Source: Algoriphagus chordae
Lineage (GTDB): Bacteria; Bacteroidota; Bacteroidia; Cytophagales; Cyclobacteriaceae
NCBI RefSeq assembly: GCF_003254055.1
Contig: NZ_QKZT01000016.1
Span: forward strand, 62,001 to 126,000
Reading direction: 5' to 3'
Length of the DNA stretch: 64,000 bases
Of the stretch, positions 25,747 to 36,090 are shown one piece after another. The translations under genes and the position numbers were made by a program. Positions within the stretch are counted from its first letter, which is position 1. Each line of letters starts with the position of its first letter. The notes under the pieces are model-generated. The model was not told where the DNA came from and ran no database searches. It was given only the letters and a program-made list of their open reading frames with translations.

Positions 25747-26913
25747 ATGAAAGAAAAAAAACATATAAGAATCGGACTCATCGGAACAGGTCTGATGGGC
25801 CGCATACATACTAACGGTTACAAGAGAGTTCCAGACTTTTTTCCAGAGCACGAATACGTTCCTGTTTTGCAGGCATGCTGCTCTAGGAGAGAGGAGAAGG
25901 CGCAGGCTTTCGCGGATCAGTGGGGATACAAATCTGTAGAAACCGATTGGAGAGAATTGCTGAAGCGTGATGATATCGACGCGGTGGATATTTGTACTCC
26001 AAATGATACACATGCTGAGATTTCCATTGCTGCAGCAGCAGCCGGTAAAATGATCCTTTGTGAGAAGCCATTGGCGCGATCTATCAAAGAAGCCCAAGGA
26101 ATGGTGGAAGCAGTCGAGAAAGCTGGGGTGAAAAACACAGTTTGGTATAACTACCGAAGAGTGCCGGCAGTGACTTTGGCTAAGCAGATTGTAGCCTCGG
26201 GAAAACTGGGTAAGATTTTCCATTATCGAGCTAATTTCCTACAGGATTGGACTATCAGCCCAGACTTGCCACAAGGAGGAGATGCACTATGGAGATTGGA
26301 TGCTGATGCGGCAGGATCTGGTGTGACTGGAGATTTGCTGGCACATTGCATAGATACTGCGATGTGGCTGAATGGCGGTATCACGGACGTTTCTGCCATG
26401 ACCGAAACCTTCATCAAGGAAAGAGTTCATCAAGGCACCGGTGAGAAGAAAAAAGTAACTATCGATGATGCTTGCGTATTCCACTGTCATTTTGATAATG
26501 GTTCTTTGGGCTTATTTGAGGCCACTCGATACGCTAGAGGTCATAAGGCTCTTTATACATTTGAAATCAATGGTGAGCATGCCTCCATTCGTTGGGATCT
26601 ACATGATTTGACTCGTTTGGAGTATTTCGATCATGCAGATGAAAGTCAGGTTCGTGGTTGGAGATCCATTCACGTGACTGACGGAGATCACCCTTACATG
26701 GATAGATGGTGGATTCCTGGTACTTCCATTGGTTATGAGCATTCATTTGTGCATCAAGTGGCTGATTTCTTCAAGAGCCTTGAGACTGGAGAAGCTTGTC
26801 ACCCTACATTCCGTGATGCTTTTGAGACTCAGAAAGTTTGCGAAGCTGTGATTGACTCAGCTAATGAAAGAGCCTGGAAGGATACTGGAGTGGATTGGAT
26901 AGAGAAAGTATAA
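25747..26913 (+). CDS. Gfo/Idh/MocA family oxidoreductase
   Basis: A 388-residue NAD(P)-dependent dehydrogenase. The Rossmann fold starts [15 protein letters not shown] (GxGxxG, about residues 7-21), the cofactor/substrate motif CEKPLARS is near residue 104, and the C-terminal alpha/beta dimerisation domain carries the substrate residues (HCIDTAMW near 200). Members oxidise a hydroxyl of a sugar or inositol, often at C3. It is cytoplasmic, with no signal peptide. It is the last gene of the 21988-26913 run, followed by a strong hairpin terminator shared with the converging Tat protein. Confidence 0.93.
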   Translation: MKEKKHIRIGLIGTGLMGRIHTNGYKRVPDFFPEHEYVPVLQACCSRREEKAQAFADQWGYKSVETDWRELLKRDDIDAVDICTPNDTHAEISIAAAAAGKMILCEKPLARSIKEAQGMVEAVEKAGVKNTVWYNYRRVPAVTLAKQIVASGKLGKIFHYRANFLQDWTISPDLPQGGDALWRLDADAAGSGVTGDLLAHCIDTAMWLNGGITDVSAMTETFIKERVHQGTGEKKKVTIDDACVFHCHFDNGSLGLFEATRYARGHKALYTFEINGEHASIRWDLHDLTRLEYFDHADESQVRGWRSIHVTDGDHPYMDRWWIPGTSIGYEHSFVHQVADFFKSLETGEACHPTFRDAFETQKVCEAVIDSANERAWKDTGVDWIEKV

Positions 26914-26950
26914 AAATCTGAAGGTTGAAATCAGAAGTCTAAAAAAATGA

Positions 26951-26985
26951 AAAAAGCAGGAAAGGGATATCTTTCCTGCTTTTTG
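26951..26985. terminator. Bidirectional terminator
   Basis: Stem AAAAAGCAGGAAAG / CTTTCCTGCTTTTT with loop GGATAT. A-rich and T-rich flanks serve both the oxidoreductase (plus) and the TIM-barrel gene (minus), which converge here. Confidence 0.9.
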
Positions 26986-27009
26986 GTTTGATAGTAATTG
27001 CAGATTTAC

Positions 27010-27921
27010 TTAAAAAAACTGCTGCATTTTCTTTAGACCAGTATTGGCAACTTCCTGCGCATCCTGAGCCCAAACCGCTTCATTGAACAGTTCCAGTGAC
27101 ATGTATTTAGTACCGCCCATGGCTTTCAAGGTGGCCGCGATTTCCTTCAAAGGAGCAATGCCATCACCAGGATAAACACGATCACTATCTTTTTGCTCTA
27201 GCCTTGGTTTGTCGGCAGTGAAGTCATTCATGTGAAAAACCTCGATGGCATTTCCGTTAAGCAATTTCAAACCCTCAAACCCAGATCCACCACGGAATAA
27301 ATGATAGATATCTGGAAGAATTCTAGCATCTGCATCATTTGCTGCTGCGGCAGTAGCCAGTGCCTGGCCTAGATGATGGAAAGGTGCAAAAGATCCCCAA
27401 AATTCTAACTGAGGCATTACGCCCATTTTTCTTCCCAGTGCGATTAGCTGAGCGTATTGCTCACCTGCGGCCAGGAGATCTACAGGATCAGTAGCTCCTA
27501 TAGCTGGAGCTGCTACTCTCGCACATCCAATCTCTTCTAGCATTCTCATTTCCCTTTCCATCTGCTCAAATCCTGCCTTACTTTTTGCGACATCCTGAGC
27601 CATCCATGGAGCAAACCCAATAGCATTGACAGGAATTATTCCAACATCAGAAAAATGTTTCTTGAGGGAAGCCAGAGATTTGCCTGTTTTGAGATAGGTT
27701 TCCATCTCAGATATCCAAAGTTCTATCCCATCGTATCCTGCTTTAGCAGCGATTTCTATGAGTTGAGGTAAATCCACTTTTTGACCACGTAGGGTGCTGG
27801 TATTTAGGGAGAACTTGATTGTTGATTCCTTGATTTTCTCTGTACTTGACGCAAATGCGGGAACTAAAGGGAGAGCTGCTGCTCCTACTGCAATAGATTT
27901 TAGTAAATTTCTTCTTTTCAT
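27010..27921 (-). CDS. Tat-exported xylose-isomerase-like TIM-barrel protein
   Basis: A 303-residue protein with a twin-arginine signal (KRRNLLKS at residues 2-9, then a hydrophobic stretch and an Ala-rich site near 25). The mature part is a sugar isomerase/epimerase-type TIM barrel: AGYDGIELWISEM (about 67-79), CARVAAPAIGATDP, LEFWGSFAPFHH, ARILPDIYHLFRGG and IEVFHMNDF follow the expected order with metal-type Glu, Asp and His residues. Export by Tat suggests a pre-folded metalloenzyme acting in the periplasm, where the DUF1080 and PVC proteins also work. It converges with the Gfo/Idh/MocA gene across a shared terminator. The exact reaction is unknown. Confidence 0.9.
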   Translation of the reverse strand: MKRRNLLKSIAVGAAALPLVPAFASSTEKIKESTIKFSLNTSTLRGQKVDLPQLIEIAAKAGYDGIELWISEMETYLKTGKSLASLKKHFSDVGIIPVNAIGFAPWMAQDVAKSKAGFEQMEREMRMLEEIGCARVAAPAIGATDPVDLLAAGEQYAQLIALGRKMGVMPQLEFWGSFAPFHHLGQALATAAAANDADARILPDIYHLFRGGSGFEGLKLLNGNAIEVFHMNDFTADKPRLEQKDSDRVYPGDGIAPLKEIAATLKAMGGTKYMSLELFNEAVWAQDAQEVANTGLKKMQQFF

Positions 27922-28139
27922 GAATTAATAATTTGTTATTTAGGAGCCCTATGGATTCTCTTTTGTGATATAATCATCCCCCTATGTGGTGATGGTTGCG
28001 CGATACACTCTTTTATCCAGAGCCTATAGTTTAGGTTTATTCAAACTTTGGAGTTGTGATCCATTCAAATACCGTTATTGCCGTTCAAATTATTCCATAT
28101 AAAACAGAGATGAATCTGATCTAGTATAGTACCGAACAT

Positions 28140-28862
28140 ATGCTAAAAATAAACTTTTTTACACCTTTTCTTCTGTTTTTATTGATATCTGCCAACTCGT
28201 TTGGGCAGTCACAGACTTATTTGTCTTTATACAAGGAGCAATTGCCCTATTTTCAGGAGATAATCACTGGGGGACGTTATCAAGAGCCACCTTTAAATTA
28301 TGAGGGAAATCCATATTATTTTGATAAGGTTTTTGGTGAAGGAAGCTTGTCTATTAATAAGATTAAATACACAGAGGTCCCGCTACTATACGATGAAAAT
28401 GCAGACCTAGTGATTACATTTCATCCGATTCACCGTCAAAAAATCCTAATTAAGCCTGAAAAAATTGAAGCTTTTCAACTTAAAGATGGAAGCTTGTTTG
28501 GCAGATACGTAGGAAATGATTCCTATGCTCACGATAAAAATAAATTTTACCGAGAGATTAATGATGGGAAGATTAAAGTTCTTGTCAAATACTACAAAAC
28601 AAAAGAGCCAACTAGAGAGGTGGGCAAATACACCCATTTTTTTGAGGAGAAAACGGATTATTTTTATTGGTATGAAAATGAATTTGTATTGATCAGAAAG
28701 AAAAAGCAAGCCATTAAAAGTTTGGGATTAAGTAATAAAGAGGTGAAAAAATATCTAAAAGGAAAGTCACTCTATTTCTCAACTGACAAGGAAAAATTCA
28801 TTTTAGCATTGGCTGCCATCAGGGAAAGCAAGGCTGACAGTTTTAACGGTTTTGTCCAATGA
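28140..28862 (+). CDS. Secreted protein of unknown function before a TonB receptor
   Basis: A 240-residue protein that I do not recognise. It has a signal peptide (hydrophobic residues 8-22, cleavage near SFGQ). The mature part is rich in Tyr, Phe and Lys and looks mainly beta with a Lys-rich helical C-terminal third (about 190-225). Its stop overlaps the start of the STN TonB receptor by 4 bp (ATGA at 28859), so the two are probably translationally coupled and it may be a periplasmic partner of that receptor. The four-gene unit 28140-34357 has tight spacing throughout. Confidence 0.75.
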   Translation: MLKINFFTPFLLFLLISANSFGQSQTYLSLYKEQLPYFQEIITGGRYQEPPLNYEGNPYYFDKVFGEGSLSINKIKYTEVPLLYDENADLVITFHPIHRQKILIKPEKIEAFQLKDGSLFGRYVGNDSYAHDKNKFYREINDGKIKVLVKYYKTKEPTREVGKYTHFFEEKTDYFYWYENEFVLIRKKKQAIKSLGLSNKEVKKYLKGKSLYFSTDKEKFILALAAIRESKADSFNGFVQ

Positions 28863-31594
28863 AAAAAATCCTACTATTGATATTCGTTATTTGCTTTTTT
28901 GCTGAAGTAAATGCTCAGACAAAAAGTCCCAAACTAACGGGGATGTATCTGGGGATGTCTTTTGAAAGATTTGCTGAAAGGGTAGAATCTGAAACGGATT
29001 TCAAATTTTACTTCAAGGAGAAAGATGTAGAAAATCTGCAAGTCAACCTCCAGGCGACTGATTCTGACATCAAGATGATACTCTCTCAGGTATTTGCTAA
29101 GACAGACTTGACCTATTCTATCGACTCATCTAATCGGATTTGGGTCAGCAAAACCCGTAAAATTCAAATAGACTTTCCATCCGATTATTTCCTGGTGCAG
29201 GAGAGGCAGGATATGCAGGCAAATGCCGGTGATTCCTTGTCTGCTTTTGACAAGAATAAGCGATTTGTAATAGGGAAATCATCGGATAATCCTCAATCTA
29301 AAACTGCGGTATTGAGTGGTGTGGTGACGAGCATAGAGTCCGGTAAGCCTATGAATGGCGCTATCGTGTTGGAAAAAGTTGATTACAACCAAGTATCAAC
29401 AGACCAAAATGGGAAGTACCAGCTGACACTGGCCAAGGGGAGACATACTATTTGGGTACAAAATATTGGAGGTTTTCAAGAGCAGCGTCAAATAGATCTG
29501 AAAGGAGACGGCGTTTTGAACATGAGTATTGAGGAGACCATACTCTCACTAGATGAAGTTGTGGTGAGTTCAGGAGCCTTGTCCAATGTCAACAAACTTG
29601 ACATGGGCGTGCAGTCCATCACCATTGCAGAGGTGAAGAGACTTCCTGCAGTGATGGGCGAGGTGGATGTACTCAAGGGGGTTTTGACAATGCCTGGGGT
29701 GAATACTGTAGGTGAGGCTACCTCTGGATTCAATGTGCGTGGGGGAGCAGCGGATCAGAATTTGATTTTGTTGGGGAATTCCACAATTTTTAATCCTACA
29801 CATGCGTTTGGTTTCTTTTCCGCATTCAATGCTGATATCGTCAATGGTGTAGAGCTATATAAGGGTTCTATCCCGGTGAACTATGGAGGAAGACTTTCTT
29901 CTGTATTGCAGGTGGACCCAAATTTTGGAAGATCAGAGAAAATCGGAGGCTCTGGAGGCATAGGAATCTTAACGAGCAGATTGAGTTTAGATGGACCTAT
30001 TGGGGACAAAACAAACTTTATGATAGGGGGAAGGACAACTTACTCTGATTGGGCATTGAATCTTTTGGAAGATGAGGCAGATTTAAATGATAGTAAAATA
30101 ACTTTTTATGATATCAATGCGAATATCGAGCATAGATTCAATGATAAAAACTCATTAGAGTTTACAGCATATCTAAGTCAAGATGATTTTCGTTTTGACC
30201 CAGACACTACTTATTCCTATCAAAATCTAAATTTTGCTTTAAGTTGGAAACACTTTTTCAATGATGAATTGGAAGGGAGATTTTCTGCAGGAAGTGATAG
30301 CTATCAATTTGGGATAATAGGGCAGGATAATCCTTTAAATTCCTTCGATTTTGGATTTGATGTCAATCAGCTTTTTTTAAAGGCGGATTTTGAATATCGA
30401 AAAAACGAGAAGCATATTATGACGTTTGGTGTTCATGGGATTCAATATTCTTTGAACCCGGGGAGTAATAAACCCTATGGGTCTGAATCTATCGTAATAG
30501 AGAAGGTGTTGGATCCAGAAAATGCTCGAGAAATTTCCATCTATTTCGGAGATGAATTTACTATTAGTGATGAATTATCGGTGAGTTATGGAGGTAGGTA
30601 TATGCTATACCAATTAGTAGGCCCTATGACAGTAAACCAATATGTGCCAGATGCTCCAATTACTGAAGGCAATTTGATAGGTCAGGAAACTTACGATAAA
30701 GGCAGCACCGTCAAAACTTACAGTGGGCCAGAATTTCGTTTTTCGGCGCGCTATACCTTAGACAATAAGTCTTCTGTGAAAGCTGGTTTTAATACCATGA
30801 GACAGAATATACATTTGCTGTCAAACACCGCTGCGATTGCTCCCACTGATTCTTGGAAGCTGAGTGATACCTACCTCAAACCACAAACTGGAGGACAGGC
30901 CTCCGTAGGTTACTACCGTAGTCTTGCCAAAAATAAGCTCGAGTTTTCAACCGAGGTATATTATCGATACATGGCCAATTTGCTGGATTATCGCTCTGGA
31001 GCGAATATTATCCTCAACGAAAATATAGAACAGGATGTATTGAATTCGGATGGTAAAGCGTATGGGATAGAGATATTGCTGAAGAAAAGTACAGGTTTAC
31101 TTAAAGGTTCATTGGCCTATACTTATTCTAGATCTCTGATGAAGACTTCCGATGAGCCGAGTGTAGAGAAAATCAATAATGGAGATTTTTATTCCAGCAA
31201 TTTTGATCAGCCTCACCACTTGGTGCTTACAGCCAATTATGAGTTGAGTAAACGTGTAAATACTTCTCTCAATCTAAACTACAGTACGGGGAGACCGATC
31301 ACTTTGCCGCTTTCTAAATTCGATTATGCAGGCTCTGAACGTGTTTATTTTTCAGAACGAAATGCCTATAGAATTCCTGATTATTTCAGAATAGATTGGT
31401 CAATTAATATTGAGGGGAGTCACAAGGTTAAAAAGCTTGCTCATTCTTCTTGGTCACTTGGGGTTTATAACCTGCTGGGTAGAAGTAATCCTTATTCTGT
31501 GTATTACACTCCGGTGGAAGGTCAGTTGAGAGGATATCAATTGTCGATTTTCGCTCAGCCTATTCCATTTATTACATACAACTTCCGTTTCTAA
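28859..31594 (+). CDS. TonB-dependent receptor with STN and CarboxypepD_reg-like domains
   Basis: A 911-residue outer-membrane receptor. Signal peptide to about residue 20; STN domain (about 25-100, with FYFKEKDVENLQVNLQAT); a carboxypeptidase-like regulatory domain (about 145-225); a plug (about 235-350, with GVLTMPGVNTVGEATSGFNVRGG); then the barrel, ending in Phe-Arg-Phe. STN domains often signal to an anti-sigma factor, but no FecI/FecR pair is in the window. It is followed by a DUF4249 lipoprotein and an MG2-like protein, a common Bacteroidota set. The imported substrate is unknown; the architecture differs from the SusC protein at 12090. Confidence 0.92.
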   Translation: MKKILLLIFVICFFAEVNAQTKSPKLTGMYLGMSFERFAERVESETDFKFYFKEKDVENLQVNLQATDSDIKMILSQVFAKTDLTYSIDSSNRIWVSKTRKIQIDFPSDYFLVQERQDMQANAGDSLSAFDKNKRFVIGKSSDNPQSKTAVLSGVVTSIESGKPMNGAIVLEKVDYNQVSTDQNGKYQLTLAKGRHTIWVQNIGGFQEQRQIDLKGDGVLNMSIEETILSLDEVVVSSGALSNVNKLDMGVQSITIAEVKRLPAVMGEVDVLKGVLTMPGVNTVGEATSGFNVRGGAADQNLILLGNSTIFNPTHAFGFFSAFNADIVNGVELYKGSIPVNYGGRLSSVLQVDPNFGRSEKIGGSGGIGILTSRLSLDGPIGDKTNFMIGGRTTYSDWALNLLEDEADLNDSKITFYDINANIEHRFNDKNSLEFTAYLSQDDFRFDPDTTYSYQNLNFALSWKHFFNDELEGRFSAGSDSYQFGIIGQDNPLNSFDFGFDVNQLFLKADFEYRKNEKHIMTFGVHGIQYSLNPGSNKPYGSESIVIEKVLDPENAREISIYFGDEFTISDELSVSYGGRYMLYQLVGPMTVNQYVPDAPITEGNLIGQETYDKGSTVKTYSGPEFRFSARYTLDNKSSVKAGFNTMRQNIHLLSNTAAIAPTDSWKLSDTYLKPQTGGQASVGYYRSLAKNKLEFSTEVYYRYMANLLDYRSGANIILNENIEQDVLNSDGKAYGIEILLKKSTGLLKGSLAYTYSRSLMKTSDEPSVEKINNGDFYSSNFDQPHHLVLTANYELSKRVNTSLNLNYSTGRPITLPLSKFDYAGSERVYFSERNAYRIPDYFRIDWSINIEGSHKVKKLAHSSWSLGVYNLLGRSNPYSVYYTPVEGQLRGYQLSIFAQPIPFITYNFRF

Positions 31595-32748
31595 TGAACA
31601 GACTAGTTTATATTTCATTGCTCTGTGTCATACTCCTCAACGGATGCAGAGAGCCATTCAATCCCGACATTGATCCTACAGACCTATCTGTGTTGGTAGT
31701 GGAGGGGTATCTGGATACGCAAGGAATACCAAGTGAATTGAAGCTTAGTTATACTCGGAATATTCAGCCTGACGATTCTTTTTCACCTACTTATCCAGAG
31801 GCGGATGTTTACCTCAGATCAGAAGCAGGAGCAGAATATCCTTTAACTAATAAAGGATTAGGCATCTTTGAATTTGCTTATGATATCCCTGAAGATGAGA
31901 ACTACAGGCTTTATATTTCAACTAATGAAGGCAAAAGCTACACTTCTGATTTGATTAAGCCGATTCTCACTCCTGATATTATTGAGGTAGGTTTTGAAAA
32001 AAACGAACTAGGAGCAGAGGTATATTTGACTACTAAAGGAGATGAGAATGCTGATGATTTTCTTTGGACCTATGAAGAGACCTATGCTTTTCGCCCTAAA
32101 ATATCATCATCCTATAGGTATGATGAAGAGCTTGATGATGTAGTGATTAGGAAGGAAGATGAACGAACTAATTTGTGCTATAGGGGAGGAGTGAGTCCTG
32201 ACTTGATTTTGGAAACATCTTCGCGATTTGAAAATCAGTATGTTTTTAGACAGTCCATCACCCAGATATTGCAGGATGAAGAGAGACTTTCTGTCCGTTA
32301 TAGTATTTTGATTTCCCAGAAAGCGCTGGACAAAGAAGCTTCAGAGTTTTGGGAGATTCTTCGTAAAAACACAAATGACTTAGGTTCGATTTTTAGTCCC
32401 TTACCATCCAATATCAGAGGGAACATCAGAAGCGATCAGGACTCGAGTGAACCGGTCATAGGACATGTGAGCCTGGGGACTGTGAAACAAAAGCGTTTAT
32501 TTATAGATGTAAGAGAGGTGATCCCATGGAGGGCGCAAGAGCCAGATTATTTTGACTGCTTCATAGATCAAGACACTGTTCTGATAGATAGGTATCGCCA
32601 AGCATTTGGGACAGGTTCTTTTGTGCCGGTAGTTTCTATTGTACTTGAGGGGGCCTATGATCCGATAGGTTATCGAGGAGCATTGCGGCGCTGTACGGAC
32701 TGTACCTTGCGAGGAACTAATATAAAACCTGACTTTTGGGAAGATTGA
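31594..32748 (+). CDS. DUF4249 family lipoprotein
   Basis: A 384-residue lipoprotein (lipobox LLNGC, Cys18, then REPFNPDIDP, the usual start of this family). The DUF4249 pattern continues with SVLVVEGYLDTQG (about 33-45), the central strands, and a C-terminal CTDCTLRGTNIKPDFW, typical of the family. It is probably surface-exposed or periplasmic and works with the upstream TonB receptor, whose stop it overlaps by one base. Family known; biochemical role not established. Confidence 0.9.
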   Translation: MNRLVYISLLCVILLNGCREPFNPDIDPTDLSVLVVEGYLDTQGIPSELKLSYTRNIQPDDSFSPTYPEADVYLRSEAGAEYPLTNKGLGIFEFAYDIPEDENYRLYISTNEGKSYTSDLIKPILTPDIIEVGFEKNELGAEVYLTTKGDENADDFLWTYEETYAFRPKISSSYRYDEELDDVVIRKEDERTNLCYRGGVSPDLILETSSRFENQYVFRQSITQILQDEERLSVRYSILISQKALDKEASEFWEILRKNTNDLGSIFSPLPSNIRGNIRSDQDSSEPVIGHVSLGTVKQKRLFIDVREVIPWRAQEPDYFDCFIDQDTVLIDRYRQAFGTGSFVPVVSIVLEGAYDPIGYRGALRRCTDCTLRGTNIKPDFWED

Positions 32749-32749
32749 T

Positions 32750-34357
32750 ATGAGCTTAACGTATAAGATTTTCGGGTCCTTCTTACTCATTTTTAGCTTT
32801 TGTCAGGTATCATCTGCACAGGGGCAAGATGCTGAGCGCATTAGTTTTTCGACTCCCAAGACAATTTATTTTGGAGGCGAACGGGTTTGGTTGTCAGCTG
32901 AGGCCTTGAAGGACAGTTCTCCAGCGGAGTCTAAGGTCATCTACGCAGAGTTGGTCAATCGATATAATGAATCTGTTGCCATTGCTAAAATGCCTTTGGA
33001 AGAAGGAAGGAGTTTCAACTTTCTTCTGCTTCCAACGAATTTACCATCGGATAATTACCTGCTGCGTGTTTTTACCAGAGTTAGCCCATACCAAAATTTG
33101 GAAGAAGGACTCGTACAGCAATTCATTACCGTTTTCAATAGAACAATACCACCTACGGTAGTTGCGGAGAGAAATAGTGTTCCTACCAGCGAAGAGTCCA
33201 CTCAAATAAATTTGTCTCGAGAAGATGCTAAGCCAGGGGCTTTATTGAAAATAGATTTACCACAGGGTGAGATAGCTGAGGTCAGTATAGCTGCAGAAAA
33301 CCCATTTTTGAGTGAACAAGGTATGATTTCCTCAGCGAGGGCTTATGAGTCTATAGATGAGCATAGCTTGGTTCCTGAGCTATTTGGGCATGTAATAGAA
33401 GCTCAAGTGGAGGGCGCATCTGTAGACACTACACAATTGTACTACCTGTCGCTTCACGGTGAAAAATCTGCACTCTTCACAGACAGGCCTGATGCGGATG
33501 GTAGTATGTTCTTTGATGCAGGAGGGATGAAAAACTGGAAATATCTGGTTGCTCAAGCTAACCAAAATGGAAGTTTATTAGATTTTGGAATAATATCACC
33601 GGCTCCCATTACTCATTTCAAAAGCAGTTTTATTTTTCCTGAGCTTGAAATAAGTCCTGCTGATCAGGATCTACTGAAAGACTTGCTGAAGGGTGGGCAA
33701 GTGGAAGGCTATTTTGTTAATGAGTTTGATTCAAGTTTATCCCCTGTTGTCACTGGTTTTGTGGAAGATCGCACTTACCTATTGGATGATTACACCAGAT
33801 TCGAGACAGTAGAGACGGTGATCAAAGAATATATTCAGGAGATATCGGTGAAAACTATCAAAAAGAAGAAAGAATTTCGAGCATTAGACGATGTCTTAAA
33901 TGCTAGTTTTGATTCCAATCCATTGATGCTGGTTGATGCATTACCCATTTTCGATTCGGATAGACTTGCCGCATTTAACCCTGCAGGCTTCGAAAAACTT
34001 GATGTGCTGACAAGGGAGTTTTACCTGAATGAGGAGCGATTCCCTGGAGTCATGAGTTTTAGTTCTTATAAGAACGATTTTGGTGGGTTTTCAATACCTT
34101 CCAATGCGATCTATTTGGATTACGAAGGGATTCAACCCAAAGTAGTGTCAACTGAATCGCTCTTTAACGCGCCTAATTCTGACCAAAATATAATGGATTG
34201 GAGGACAGTCCTATATTGGTCTAAAATTCCTGAAACTTCAATAGCTAATGCTATTGAAATCGTAGTTCCCGATCTAAAAGGGAAATATCAGATAAAAGTA
34301 AAAACGATCTCAGCACAAGGAGAATCGATTTACTTACGGAGCTTTGAGGTGAAATAG
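32750..34357 (+). CDS. Secreted protein with MG2-like domain
   Basis: A 535-residue secreted protein starting 1 bp after the DUF4249 stop. Signal peptide to about residue 24. The first domain (about 28-125) resembles an alpha-2-macroglobulin MG2 domain: ISFSTPKTIYFGGERVWLSAEAL, then YAELVNRYNESVA and NYLLRVFT. The remainder (about 130-535) has beta-rich segments that I cannot name. The last gene of the TonB receptor unit, it may scaffold the receptor's ligand or sense it, but that is a guess from its position. It converges with the MscS gene, 11 bp away. Confidence 0.8.
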   Translation: MSLTYKIFGSFLLIFSFCQVSSAQGQDAERISFSTPKTIYFGGERVWLSAEALKDSSPAESKVIYAELVNRYNESVAIAKMPLEEGRSFNFLLLPTNLPSDNYLLRVFTRVSPYQNLEEGLVQQFITVFNRTIPPTVVAERNSVPTSEESTQINLSREDAKPGALLKIDLPQGEIAEVSIAAENPFLSEQGMISSARAYESIDEHSLVPELFGHVIEAQVEGASVDTTQLYYLSLHGEKSALFTDRPDADGSMFFDAGGMKNWKYLVAQANQNGSLLDFGIISPAPITHFKSSFIFPELEISPADQDLLKDLLKGGQVEGYFVNEFDSSLSPVVTGFVEDRTYLLDDYTRFETVETVIKEYIQEISVKTIKKKKEFRALDDVLNASFDSNPLMLVDALPIFDSDRLAAFNPAGFEKLDVLTREFYLNEERFPGVMSFSSYKNDFGGFSIPSNAIYLDYEGIQPKVVSTESLFNAPNSDQNIMDWRTVLYWSKIPETSIANAIEIVVPDLKGKYQIKVKTISAQGESIYLRSFEVK

Positions 34358-34368
34358 AATCTTACTTT

Positions 34369-36024
34369 TTACTTGCCCTTACGTTTTAATTCTCGCTGGA
34401 CGAAGTCTGTTACTTTCGCTTCATATCCACCGTCGTAGTCTGGCACAAGTGTCTTTTTCTCAGGGAAAGATTCCATATGCAAGGTCTGCGTAGGGAAGGC
34501 AAAACGTACCCCGATGGAGTTAGCTAGCTTCACGATCTGGATCAAAATCTCATGTTTACATCTCAATTCTTCGGCCCAGGTAGAGACTTCGAAGAAAATA
34601 TAAAACATAACGTCTTGGCTGAAGGATGATAGATTATTGAAATAGACATGGAATCCGTCTTTTCGTGTGTCTGGGTGGGCTAATACGATTTCTCGCAATC
34701 CTTTCACGAACTCATCGACCAATTCCGGAGGCGTGTCGTAGGTGATAGTCAGTGTCGTGTAGAACCTTCTGTACTGGCGTAAACCATGATTGTCGAGAAT
34801 AGAATCAGCTATTTTCCCATTTGGCACATACATCAGAGAATTCCTGAAAGTCCGGATACGCGTGGATCGAAATCCTACCTCCTCTACTGTTCCATCTATA
34901 TCTCCGGAAGTGATCCAATCACCCACCTGGAAAGGGCGATCGATAAAAATCATAACCGAGCCAAAGAAATTCTTAATGGTGTCTTGTGCCGCCAAAGCAA
35001 TAGCAACACCACCTATAGAAAGACCTGTCAGGAATGGAATAATATCTAGATTGAGGCCGTCTCTGAGGATAAATAAGGTTCCTACGATAATCACAAAAGC
35101 CTTGAGCGTCTTTCGCATCAATGGCACCAATTGGTCATCGAGTGTAGATTCCGTTTTAGTCGCAAGCTTGGTGAAGTAAGCGGCGACGACATTAGCCAAC
35201 TTGTAGAAAATGATGGTGATCAAGAATGGTTTTAAGGTGCGAAGCACGATCAAAATCCAAGACCAAATTTCTATAGGCAGCTGCAGAACCCGAATAAAAA
35301 GAGAAAGCAACACTACGATCAAATAGATGCTGACCACACGTGCTACAGGCAGGATGTAATCTTCACCTACTTTTCCATAACCATACCTCTGGAATATGTA
35401 CAGCAGGAATTTATCTACCAATAAAGTAAAGATCCAATGTGAGAGGAATACCAGCAACAACAGGATAAATAAACCTACCAACTGCCAAAGATGAAGTCCT
35501 AAATACTCCTGATTGCCAATCTTCGGTAAGATGTTTAGCAGCTTTGCCGTGCCATAAGGATAGGTGTCTGAATGAAGTTCATCAATGCGACTTACTGTGA
35601 ATGCAGAAAATTTCCAATTATCTCCAGTCTTTTGCAGAAGGATTCCAGGCAATTTGAGTTTGTCGAAATAATAGATATTCCCTTCTGTAGTCGAGGTGCT
35701 ATCAGCGTAGTTTTGTTCGTTTGGGATTTCGTTTGTCCGAATTAAAATTCCATTTCCCTCAAAAATCTGCTTAAGTTTTACTGCAAGACGCTGTCCATTT
35801 TGATCTCTGATTTCAGATAGGTCGAGGGTTTTGGCTGCGTTTTCAGGCTGGTAATGTTCTTCCTCTAGATTATAGAAAAATGAAAGGGAAGTATGATAAG
35901 GAGAACTCAGGTTGACTGAACTGCCCGGCTTATACCTATCCTGATTGTCTGAAATCAGCTGAGCAAAAGAATGGCTGCTAATCCAAATAAGTAAGGTTAC
36001 TAGCAGGAAGCACTTTTTTAGCAT
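34369..36024 (-). CDS. MscS-family mechanosensitive ion channel
   Basis: A 551-residue inner-membrane channel. It has a signal peptide, a periplasmic region (about 25-165), then about five membrane segments (roughly 175-345). The pore and upper beta domain are marked by LSIGGVAIALAAQDTIKNFFGSVMIFIDRPFQVGDWITSGDIDGTVEEVGFRSTRIRTF (in the 330-395 range), the MscS signature. The C-terminal cytoplasmic domain ends in a basic tail. It probably opens on osmotic downshock. It lies 66 bp after the gene 36091-38796 on the same strand. Confidence 0.94.
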   Translation of the reverse strand: MLKKCFLLVTLLIWISSHSFAQLISDNQDRYKPGSSVNLSSPYHTSLSFFYNLEEEHYQPENAAKTLDLSEIRDQNGQRLAVKLKQIFEGNGILIRTNEIPNEQNYADSTSTTEGNIYYFDKLKLPGILLQKTGDNWKFSAFTVSRIDELHSDTYPYGTAKLLNILPKIGNQEYLGLHLWQLVGLFILLLLVFLSHWIFTLLVDKFLLYIFQRYGYGKVGEDYILPVARVVSIYLIVVLLSLFIRVLQLPIEIWSWILIVLRTLKPFLITIIFYKLANVVAAYFTKLATKTESTLDDQLVPLMRKTLKAFVIIVGTLFILRDGLNLDIIPFLTGLSIGGVAIALAAQDTIKNFFGSVMIFIDRPFQVGDWITSGDIDGTVEEVGFRSTRIRTFRNSLMYVPNGKIADSILDNHGLRQYRRFYTTLTITYDTPPELVDEFVKGLREIVLAHPDTRKDGFHVYFNNLSSFSQDVMFYIFFEVSTWAEELRCKHEILIQIVKLANSIGVRFAFPTQTLHMESFPEKKTLVPDYDGGYEAKVTDFVQRELKRKGK

Positions 36025-36090
36025 AAGTTGTGGGGATTTTTCGCAAGTTAGCCATTCGTAAGACCATGCCCAAGCGAATCAAGAATATGA

